Below the pieces are notes generated by a model, which was not told the origin of the DNA, did no database searches, and was given only the letters and a program-made list of their open reading frames with translations. 38,059 nt of DNA from Bacteroidales bacterium UBA1800 (lineage in GTDB: Bacteria > Bacteroidota > Bacteroidia > Bacteroidales > VadinHA17): positions 1 through 38,059 of the forward strand of contig DCFQ01000035.1 of the NCBI GenBank assembly GCA_002319915.1. Direction: 5' to 3'. Shown in pieces: positions 32,019 to 38,059 of the stretch. Position numbers and translations under genes: made by a program. Each line of letters starts with the position of its first letter. Within the stretch, counting starts at the first letter, position 1.

Positions 32019-33377
32019 ATGGAAGACAGGGATTTTTTCTCAAAGCTCGAAAATTCCGTGAGGGAAGCGTGCCAGATCGACAATGATCTGTTCGAACGTT
32101 TTGACGTAAAGCGGGGTCTCAGGAACAATGACCGGACGGGAGTCCTCGTAGGCCTTACAAACATCGGGGATGTGGTTGGGTATGCGAAAGAAAATGACAG
32201 GATAGTCGCCGTGCCCGGGAGACTTCTCTACAGGGGCATTGATATCGCCGATATTACCCATGGTTTCCAGGGTGAGCAGCGGCACGGGTTTGATGAAACC
32301 GTGTATCTCCTGCTGACCGGGAAGCTTCCTTCACCGGCTGAGCTGGAGGATTTCTCAGCTCATCTTGCCTCGCTCAGGCCTCTTCCCGATTTCTTCGTCA
32401 AGGACATGATCCTTTCGATGAAGGGGAAGGATGTTCTTAACATACTAGCCAGGTCGGTGCTTGGCCTTTACACACTCGACGACAATCCGGATGATGTTTC
32501 TCTCGACAACATGATCAGGCAGAGCCTGAACCTTATAGCAAAATTCCCTTCGATAATTGCCTACTCCTACCAGGCATTGCGTCATGCCTACCAGGGGAAA
32601 ACACTGTCGATCAGGCATCCGAAGCCCGAGCTCACGACGGCAACCAATTTCCTCCATCTCATAAAAGGGGAAGGATCATATACTAATCTGCAGGCTGACC
32701 TTATCGATCTTGCCCTGGTGCTGCATGCTGAACACGGCGGAGGAAATAACTCCACTTTCACCATGAGGGTCACCAGCTCGACGGAAACCGATATTTACTC
32801 GGCAACAACTTCTGCCATTGGATCGCTTAAGGGTCCGCTGCACGGCGGAGCCAACCTTAAGGTTATGGATATGATGGAGGATATTAAAATGAATGTAAGG
32901 AACTGGAAGGACGAGGGTGAAGTTGAGAACTACCTTCTCCGGATTCTGAACAGGGAGGCCGGTGACCGCTCAGGAAAGATCTACGGTGTCGGCCATGCGG
33001 TTTACACTATTTCCGATCCGAGGGCCATCCTCCTGAAGGAGAAAGCGAGGGAGCTGGCAGCTGAAGCAGGAAGGTCGGATGAATTTGAGCTTTATTCGCT
33101 TGTCGAAAAGCTTACCCCGGAAGTTTTCAGCAGGTTCAAAGGTGAGCAATCGACAAAGGTCGTCTGCATAAATGTCGATTTCTATTCAGGCTTTGTCTAT
33201 TCCTGCATAGGCATCCCGAAGGAACTCTATACCCCGATATTTGCCCTTGCCAGGGTAGCCGGATGGTGTACGCACCGGCTTGAGGAACTGACATTCTCAG
33301 CAAAGAGGATAATCAGGCCGGCTTTCAAGAATGTTTCCCCGTCAGGCAATTACATTCCCATACACGAAAGGAAGTGA
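32019..33377 (+). CDS. gltA: Citrate synthase
   Basis: 452 residues, completing the acn-icd-gltA set that turns oxaloacetate and acetyl-CoA into 2-oxoglutarate. Landmarks are PGRLLYRGIDIADIT (66-80), LHAEHGGGNNSTFTMRVTSST (split around 235-255), KGPLHGGANLKV with His275, GVGHAVYTISDPRA and NVDFYSGFVYS with the catalytic Asp. The N-terminus is longer than in simple Si-type synthases, a form seen in Bacteroidota. ATG follows the icd stop by 3 bp, so translation is probably coupled. A hairpin ends the unit 22 bp downstream. Confidence 0.96.
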   Translation: MEDRDFFSKLENSVREACQIDNDLFERFDVKRGLRNNDRTGVLVGLTNIGDVVGYAKENDRIVAVPGRLLYRGIDIADITHGFQGEQRHGFDETVYLLLTGKLPSPAELEDFSAHLASLRPLPDFFVKDMILSMKGKDVLNILARSVLGLYTLDDNPDDVSLDNMIRQSLNLIAKFPSIIAYSYQALRHAYQGKTLSIRHPKPELTTATNFLHLIKGEGSYTNLQADLIDLALVLHAEHGGGNNSTFTMRVTSSTETDIYSATTSAIGSLKGPLHGGANLKVMDMMEDIKMNVRNWKDEGEVENYLLRILNREAGDRSGKIYGVGHAVYTISDPRAILLKEKARELAAEAGRSDEFELYSLVEKLTPEVFSRFKGEQSTKVVCINVDFYSGFVYSCIGIPKELYTPIFALARVAGWCTHRLEELTFSAKRIIRPAFKNVSPSGNYIPIHERK

Positions 33378-33398
33378 TCTGGCACGGGAAAAAGGAAA

Positions 33399-33449
33399 GG
33401 GCTGTTTCCTGGACCTGCCGGAAGATTGCAGGATATTCTGAAACAGCCC
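33399..33449. terminator. Large hairpin between convergent gltA and pspC
   Basis: GGGCTGTTTC (33399-33408) and GAAACAGCCC (33440-33449) are perfectly complementary; CCTGC/GCAGG inside (33414-33432) lengthens the structure. On the minus strand it is followed by TTTCCTTTTTCC, so it is a good terminator for the pspC operon and probably serves gltA as well. Confidence 0.65.
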
Positions 33450-33483
33450 GGGAATGAAAACATATGAATGAAAAACAGGAAGC

Positions 33484-35103
33484 TTAGTTATTTTTTTCTG
33501 CCGTTTTTTGAACCTCAAGCCCGCCTTCGGTCATAACCCAATAGTGGGAGCCCTGGAATGACTTGCCATATTCGGTCACGGTTTCCCCGTCTCCTGTCCA
33601 ACCTTCGGATGAGTGGTGATGCTCGAGGAACATGTTCTCGGCAGTTTTATCGAAATGCACCCTTGTTCCCTCAGGAATACTTATATTGACTTTCACATTG
33701 TCGGCCGACCATTTACTCCCTGAAGGCACTGTAAAGTACTCATCAATTCTTATTGTATCGCCGGAGACCCTGTAGTTGTATGTGAGCAGCTCTGCCTTTT
33801 TGGAGGCATCGATCCTGCTTCGTCCCATTGACCTCTTTACAACATCGATCTTAGCGGACTTGTCATCTGAAGGGTACACGTTCAGCCTGGTCCCTATATA
33901 GAGGTTCCTGTTGTCGTTCGTGAAATAGATGTCATATTCATCTTCAGGAAGGGAGATCTCCTTATCATATTTCAGGTCCGAAACCTTTTGCCCCGAAACC
34001 ACATAGAGATCCGGTGGGGTATGCGGGATGACATCTGATGAGAAAACCTTTGCCGTCTCAGAGTAGCTTATCCCCTCATTGAAAGCTATCATCGTGAGGG
34101 CTGCCAGGCTGCCCACCCACAATACAAGTGCTCCGATGGCCACGATCCCGTCCCTCGCCCTGAACCAGAAGATCATCTTAACTCCCCAGTAAATCAGTGC
34201 AAGGAGCGGCAAAGTGATGATGATGAATGAGAGAGCAATTATCCACGGTGCAGCGGCAGGATTGACGATATAATTCAGGAAATCCGGGAAATAGAACAGG
34301 TTTATCCCGAATGAATGCGTGGAGAAGTAATCGGGATATTTGAAGAAGAACACCATGAACACGGTCACCAGGGCGAAAAAGCCTCCCAGGACAAATACAA
34401 TTCCCATCAGGATAAGGAACACGCGTACAACAACAAAGAGTACCTTGCCGATCGCCCTGAAGACCTCGTTGAATGCATTGCCGACATTCGACATGGTGCC
34501 TGCCCCCACAGGATAATTGCCACCTGCTGACTGGGATATCCCGGAGGTGCCGCCTTCCCCCTGCCTGCCGGGACGCGGACCGTCACCATACATCTCTTTC
34601 TTCTGGAGATCCGTCCTGGCTTCAGGAAGGGCTATCCAGAGTGCTACGTAAACAAAGAATCCGACACCGAAAAAGCATGCGAAGATTATGAACAACAATC
34701 TGACCCACACAGGTTCCATCCCGAGAAATGCACCTAAACCGCTGCAGACACCCCCAATGATCCTGTCATCGGGATTCCTGAACATTTTTTTCTTTGACGG
34801 CTGGTAAGCAGCAGAAGCTCCGGGATCACGGAAATCGCCTCCCGTTTCAAATGTCTCGGGCGATCCGATTATTGAAATGACCTCTTCGACATTTTCCTTC
34901 GATATCACTCCTGCCTGGCCTCCCTTTGAATTGAATATCTCCGAGATTCTTGACTCTATATCCTCGAGGGTTTCCGCTCCGCCCTGCGTATGCCGGAGCC
35001 TGGCATCAATTTCGACAAGGTATTTTTTTAGTATTTTGTATGCATCCTCTTCGATCTGGAACAGAATTCCTCCGAGATTTATTTTTATGGTCTTTTCCAT
35101 CAT
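33484..35103 (-). CDS. PspC domain membrane protein, long form
   Basis: 539 residues. Residues 1-90 (KTIKINLGGILFQIEEDAYKIL, SRISEIF, ISKENVEEVISIIGSPETF) are a soluble domain also found in the short paralogue of this operon. The PspC domain spans about 107-162 (FRNPDDRIIGGVCSGLGAFLG, VRLLFIIFACFFGVGFFVYVALWIALPE). Three or four further membrane helices (225-350) precede a beta-rich extracytoplasmic domain with KIDVVKRSMG. PspC proteins help sense envelope stress. It starts 26 bp after the padR stop. Confidence 0.9.
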   Translation of the reverse strand: MMEKTIKINLGGILFQIEEDAYKILKKYLVEIDARLRHTQGGAETLEDIESRISEIFNSKGGQAGVISKENVEEVISIIGSPETFETGGDFRDPGASAAYQPSKKKMFRNPDDRIIGGVCSGLGAFLGMEPVWVRLLFIIFACFFGVGFFVYVALWIALPEARTDLQKKEMYGDGPRPGRQGEGGTSGISQSAGGNYPVGAGTMSNVGNAFNEVFRAIGKVLFVVVRVFLILMGIVFVLGGFFALVTVFMVFFFKYPDYFSTHSFGINLFYFPDFLNYIVNPAAAPWIIALSFIIITLPLLALIYWGVKMIFWFRARDGIVAIGALVLWVGSLAALTMIAFNEGISYSETAKVFSSDVIPHTPPDLYVVSGQKVSDLKYDKEISLPEDEYDIYFTNDNRNLYIGTRLNVYPSDDKSAKIDVVKRSMGRSRIDASKKAELLTYNYRVSGDTIRIDEYFTVPSGSKWSADNVKVNISIPEGTRVHFDKTAENMFLEHHHSSEGWTGDGETVTEYGKSFQGSHYWVMTEGGLEVQKTAEKNN

Positions 35104-35129
35104 TTTTGAATTTTGTCGGTGATTGGGGA

Positions 35130-35456
35130 TTACTTTTTCCTGATGAGGTTGACTGAATCAACGAGCTCATCCCAGGAGCTGTCGAGATCGGTAAGGAATG
35201 TTCTTCCGTCATCCGTCAGCTCGTAATATTTCCGGGGAGGCCCCTGTTGCGATTCTTCCCACCGGTAACTCAGCAGCCCGGCATTCTTCTGGCGTGTGAG
35301 CAGGGGGTATAGGGTCCCCTCAACGACTATCACCTTTGCCTCTTTCAGTTCTCTGATGATGTCACTCGCATAGCATGAATTCTTTGACAATATCGACAGT
35401 ATGCAATACTCAAGAATTCCTTTCCGCATCTGTGCTTTCGTATTTTCCAGGTCCAT
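35130..35456 (-). CDS. PadR family transcriptional regulator
   Basis: 108 residues: MRKGILEYCILSILSKNSCYASDIIREL, VIVVEGTLYPLLTRQKNAGLLSY, WEESQQGPPRKYYELTDDG with the wing, then a short dimerisation helix. This is the compact PadR subfamily 2 wHTH repressor that commonly sits beside PspC genes in Bacteroidota. It lies 12 bp after the short pspC and before the long one, so it likely controls its own operon through the palindrome at 36131-36147. Confidence 0.93.
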   Translation of the reverse strand: MDLENTKAQMRKGILEYCILSILSKNSCYASDIIRELKEAKVIVVEGTLYPLLTRQKNAGLLSYRWEESQQGPPRKYYELTDDGRTFLTDLDSSWDELVDSVNLIRKK

Positions 35457-35468
35457 AGTATACAGTTT

Positions 35469-36059
35469 TTATAAATTCATTTTCTTTCTCACGGTCTCGA
35501 CTTCTTTCTTCACGGATTCCTTGATATTATGGATATTCACGGGATCCCCTTTCATTTCAATTTTCTGCGCTGTGGTCCTCGCCTCAGGGAGAACGGCATA
35601 TAGGATCAGGTATACCGGAATTCCAAGGCCGCCAGCCATTGCCATCACGATAAAGATCCCCCTTATGACCCAGGGTTCCATATCCCAGTATGCACCCATG
35701 CCGGCACAAACACCCCCTATTATCCGGCGGTCGGGATCACGGTACATCCTGTGAGCTCCAGGAGTGACGAATTTCTCCTTCCTGGTCGGACCTTCATTAT
35801 CGGAAAAGTCCTCGGGATTGCCCATCACTGCTATTATCTCCGTTACATCCTCCATTGTTATTACCTGTTTGTATCCGGCCAGCCTGGCCCTGAACAGCTC
35901 AGCCATCCTGGCCTCGATGTCGGACAGGATCTCTGAAGAGCTCTCTTCTTCTGCGAAGTGGATCTCGAGGCTCTTTAGGTATCTTTTAAGCTCGGCATAG
36001 GCATCCTCATCGATGTTGAAGGAGTAACCCCCGATATTAATGCTTACTGTGATTTTCAT
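35469..36059 (-). CDS. PspC domain protein, short form
   Basis: 196 residues. Residues 1-95 (KITVSINIGGYSFNIDEDAYAELKRYLKSLE, DIEARMAELFRAR, TEIIAVMGNPEDF) match the N-terminal domain of the long paralogue. PspC follows at about 107-162 (YRDPDRRIIGGVCAGMGAYWD, RGIFIVMAMAGGLGIPVYLILYAVLPEA), then a cytoplasmic helix rich in Lys/Glu. It lacks the extra helices and ectodomain of the long form. It is the first gene of the three-gene operon. Confidence 0.9.
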   Translation of the reverse strand: MKITVSINIGGYSFNIDEDAYAELKRYLKSLEIHFAEEESSSEILSDIEARMAELFRARLAGYKQVITMEDVTEIIAVMGNPEDFSDNEGPTRKEKFVTPGAHRMYRDPDRRIIGGVCAGMGAYWDMEPWVIRGIFIVMAMAGGLGIPVYLILYAVLPEARTTAQKIEMKGDPVNIHNIKESVKKEVETVRKKMNL

Positions 36060-36107
36060 AGAACCTTAATATATTTACTACTATGTATAAAATATAACAT
36101 GTCAATG

Positions 36108-36139
36108 CAAAGATATATAAAAAAATATATACTATGCAA
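36108..36139 (-). promoter_or_regulatory. Promoter of the pspC-padR-pspC operon
   Basis: On the minus strand TATCTTTG (36115-36108) matches the TAnnTTTG -7 box, with TTG (36139-36137) 21 bp upstream as the -33 element. The -7 box ends 48 bp ahead of the start of the short pspC. The surrounding 36060-36226 spacer is very AT-rich and holds no gene. Confidence 0.6.
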
Positions 36140-36147
36140 TACATAGT
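36131..36147. promoter_or_regulatory. Candidate PadR operator, perfect palindrome
   Basis: ACTATGCAATACATAGT is a 6-5-6 perfect inverted repeat covering the -33 box of the pspC operon. A further half site ACTATG occurs at 36080-36085 in the leader. Related PadR proteins bind ATGNNNNNCAT-type palindromes, so a repressor site for the PadR encoded in this operon is the simplest reading. Confidence 0.55.
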
Positions 36148-36226
36148 ACCATATATTTTTCAGTATTGTATGAATAAAATAATTAATTATAAGATAATCA
36201 CTGGATTATCAAAAGTCCTTTTTTGC

Positions 36227-36331
36227 CTTTGTGGCTACCTTTGTGAACCTTGGTGGTAAAATTTATTTGTTTGACACACAAAGTCCCGGTAACTATCGGG
36301 ACACAAAGTACAGCACAAAGTCACACAAAGG
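36227..36331. repeat. Composite repeat: CCTTTGTG arms around GTCCCG hairpin
   Basis: The left arm has CCTTTGTGGCTACCTTTGTG (36227-36246); the right arm has CACAAAG and CACACAAAGG up to 36331, its inverse. Between them lies GTCCCGGTAACTATCGGGAC (36283-36302), a perfect 6-bp stem. The whole resembles the CACAGAG-type intergenic elements of Bacteroidota. An open frame runs through it into the oxidoreductase gene but is not part of the protein. Confidence 0.55.
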
Positions 36332-36413
36332 CTGGTTAAGGGTAAAAGTTACTTTTGATGTTACCAGTCGTCATACCTTCAGAATATCTATCTTTATCCA
36401 AACTTTCTTAAAA

Positions 36414-37397
36414 ATGAAAAGCAGGTATAAATGGGGTATCCTGGCTCCCGGCAAGATGGCTGCAAAATTCACGGGAGGTCTTAAGCTCCTCGAGAATGCG
36501 GAGCTTTATGCCGCAGGTTCGAGGGATGCGGCAAGGGCTGAAAAATTCGCCCATGACAATGGGTTTGAGAAATTCTACGGCAGCTATGAAGAACTTGCCG
36601 GGGATCCCGACGTCGATATCGTTTACATCGCTTCACCCCATTCACATCATCACGAACAGACGCTGTTGTGCCTTAAGAACAGGAAAGCAGTCATCTGTGA
36701 AAAAGCCTTTGCGCTGAACAGCCGCCAGGTAGAGGAGATGGTTGCAGAAGCCGATCGCAACAACCTTTTCCTGATGGAGGCATTATGGCCTCCTTTCCAG
36801 CCGTACCATAAAAAGGCAAAGGAACTGGTCAGATCAGGTATTGCGGGCAGGATTGTTCATCTCCAGACTTATTTTTCGTTCATCCCGCCCTATGATCCGA
36901 ACGACCGCAAGTTCAACCCCTCCCTCGGTGGAGGGTCGCTTCTTGACATAGGGATCTACCCGGTGATTGACGTTCTTACATTCATGGGTGTCCCCGATGA
37001 TATCGAAGCAGTGGCGGATTTTGCAGAGACAGGGGCAGAGGTGTCGTTAAGCGCGATCTTCAAATACAACGACGGCCGTATGGCGACGATATACAGTTCA
37101 TACAGGACCAATAACGGCATCGGCTGCAATATACTGTGCGAGAAAGGGAACATAACAGCTTCCAGGGGCAGGGACATGAACCAGAGGGTTTTCCTCGATC
37201 TGCACGGGCAAAACCGCGAAGAATTTGTTTTCAGCCCGCCTGCAATGGGGTATCACTGGGAGGCAGAGGAAGTCATGAGATGCCTCGACGAGGAAAGGAA
37301 TGAAAGCAGGATAGTGCCGCTCTCCTTCAGTCTGAACCTGATCAGGACACTCGACAGGATAAGAAAAGCGGCAGGAATATCCTTCCCGAATGAATAA
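36414..37397 (+). CDS. Gfo/Idh/MocA family oxidoreductase
   Basis: 327 residues from ATG 36414: YKWGILAPGKMAAKFTGGL (NAD(P)-binding start), LYAAGSRDAARAEKFA, DVDIVYIASPHSHHHEQ, KAVICEKAFALNSRQ (the conserved EKP-type Lys), MEALWPPFQPYHKKAKEL and GGGSLLDIGIYPV. Family members oxidise or epimerise sugars or bile pigment-like substrates; this sequence resembles the dihydrodiol/xylose dehydrogenase-like subgroup. The frame is open to 36231, but that part is the intergenic repeat, so the later ATG is taken. Confidence 0.92.
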   Translation: MKSRYKWGILAPGKMAAKFTGGLKLLENAELYAAGSRDAARAEKFAHDNGFEKFYGSYEELAGDPDVDIVYIASPHSHHHEQTLLCLKNRKAVICEKAFALNSRQVEEMVAEADRNNLFLMEALWPPFQPYHKKAKELVRSGIAGRIVHLQTYFSFIPPYDPNDRKFNPSLGGGSLLDIGIYPVIDVLTFMGVPDDIEAVADFAETGAEVSLSAIFKYNDGRMATIYSSYRTNNGIGCNILCEKGNITASRGRDMNQRVFLDLHGQNREEFVFSPPAMGYHWEAEEVMRCLDEERNESRIVPLSFSLNLIRTLDRIRKAAGISFPNE

Positions 37398-37421
37398 CAT
37401 AATTTTGAAACTGATTTTTTT

Positions 37422-37497
37422 TTAACCACAGAGTGACACGGAGTCATGTGGAGTATCACTGTGTAACTCCATGTAAATCAGTGTTACTCAGTGGTAA
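37422..37497. repeat. Dispersed CACAGAG/CACGGAG inverted-repeat element
   Basis: TTAACCACAGAGT at the left and ACTCAGTGGTAA at the right are near-perfect inverses (one mismatch in the core); CACGGAG and CACTGTGTAACTCC lie between. It follows the oxidoreductase stop by 24 bp and could terminate it. It is the closest relative of the element at 6405-6472. Confidence 0.55.
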
Positions 37498-37524
37498 AAA
37501 ATATTCCCTTATAAAATAGTAATT

Positions 37525-38059
37525 ATGTCTTCTGACAGTCGGGATATTAAATATGAAGCGGCGCTTTTCAAAAGGAAAATTTTCCTGAGCATGCTTATCC
37601 CGGGCATCCTGGTGTTTGTGATGTGGCTTGTAAAAGCTGTCGAACTTATCTTCTCACTAGATCTAACCCCTCTCGGCATTTTCCCTCTTACAATAAAAGG
37701 ACTTCCCGGAATCATCTTCTCTCCATTCGTTCATGCCGGCTTCAACCATCTTTTCAGCAACTCATTGCCATTGTTCTTTCTCGGGACGGCCCTGTTCTAC
37801 TTTTATGGTGAAATAGCGGTAAAAGTGGGACTATGGACATGGTTTATAACAGGTTTTCTCGTATGGCTCGGCGGACGTGAAGCCTGGCACATCGGGGCGA
37901 GCGGTCTTGTTTACGGCCTGGCATCCTTCCTGTTCTTCAGCGGCATAATAAGGAGATACTTCAGGCTGATAGCATTGTCTCTCCTGATAGTATTCCTTTA
38001 CGGTTCCATGGTATGGGGGATCTTCCCCGATGTTTATAAAAATGTTTCATGGGAATCGC
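37525..38059 (+). CDS. Rhomboid family intramembrane serine protease (partial, C-terminus missing)
   Basis: 178 residues are visible before the right edge. Helices begin after a basic head (FKRKIFLSMLIPG). SPFVHAGFNHLFSNSLPL carries the HxxN-type motif (His-Leu-Phe-Ser-Asn) of helix 2, and WHIGASGLVYGLASFLFFSG holds the GASG serine motif of helix 4. Both are hallmarks of active rhomboids, which cut transmembrane substrates. The final His of the Ser-His dyad lies beyond the window. Start ATG 37525 follows a repeat element by 27 bp. Confidence 0.9.
   Translation, partial: MSSDSRDIKYEAALFKRKIFLSMLIPGILVFVMWLVKAVELIFSLDLTPLGIFPLTIKGLPGIIFSPFVHAGFNHLFSNSLPLFFLGTALFYFYGEIAVKVGLWTWFITGFLVWLGGREAWHIGASGLVYGLASFLFFSGIIRRYFRLIALSLLIVFLYGSMVWGIFPDVYKNVSWES

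Noticed and set aside
36231..36413. 61-residue N-terminal extension of the Gfo/Idh/MocA protein
   Set aside because: The frame runs through a palindromic intergenic repeat and lacks family similarity; the Rossmann motif starts just after ATG 36414.
1..38059. CRISPR array, tRNA, rRNA, transposase or prophage genes
   Set aside because: No regularly spaced repeats, cloverleaf-like sequence, rRNA words, transposase/integrase motifs or phage structural genes were found on reading both strands.

Overview
The window reads as chromosomal DNA of a Bacteroidota member, most likely of the order Bacteroidales or a close relative. The grounds are protein style (secreted proteins with signal peptides ending in GQ, SQ or PQ, a CarboxypepD_reg-like domain, PspC proteins paired with PadR), genes mostly without a clear Shine-Dalgarno sequence, and matches to the TAnnTTTG promoter motif of that phylum. 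I see no rRNA or tRNA gene, CRISPR array, transposase or integrase. Assignments come from reading motifs, with no database search.

Left part (1-6.4 kb): the start of a methyltransferase, a YgiD-type extradiol dioxygenase, a YceI protein and an AraC regulator lie on the minus strand. A membrane-anchored GH3 glycosidase and an E. coli-type SerA follow on the plus strand. The serA 3' end is closed by a perfect 13-bp inverted repeat of a dispersed CACGGAG-type family seen several times here.

Central part (6.5-25.8 kb): every gene is on the minus strand. From 10.8 to 7.5 kb, four closely spaced genes form a probable unit: a secreted papain-fold (C1/bleomycin hydrolase-like) peptidase with an N-terminal module normally seen on alpha/beta hydrolases, a CarboxypepD_reg-like protein, a DUF998-type membrane protein and a HEAT-like mini protein. 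From 24.1 to 11.0 kb lies a long run of small single-domain proteins: VOC, SRPBCC, DHFR-like, DinB, DUF3795, cysteine hydrolase, DUF1648, DUF362, class D beta-lactamase, ABM and DUF1330. Several are translationally coupled. The run includes a TrpF paralogue coupled to DoxX and a clear 5' remnant of a second DHFR-like gene.

Right part (26-38 kb): a plus-strand cluster proB-proA-acn-icd-gltA joins the citrate-to-2-oxoglutarate branch of the TCA cycle (three genes with 3-20 bp gaps) to the first two steps of proline synthesis from glutamate. A large hairpin separates it from a convergent operon pspC(short)-padR-pspC(long). The promoter of that operon carries a perfect 17-bp palindrome over its -33 box, a good candidate PadR operator. 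A Gfo/Idh/MocA oxidoreductase and a truncated rhomboid protease end the window.

I do not see one unmistakable new defence or biosynthetic system. The best candidates for something undescribed are the peptidase fusion and its operon, the PadR/PspC control region, and the coupled TrpF-like/DoxX pair.
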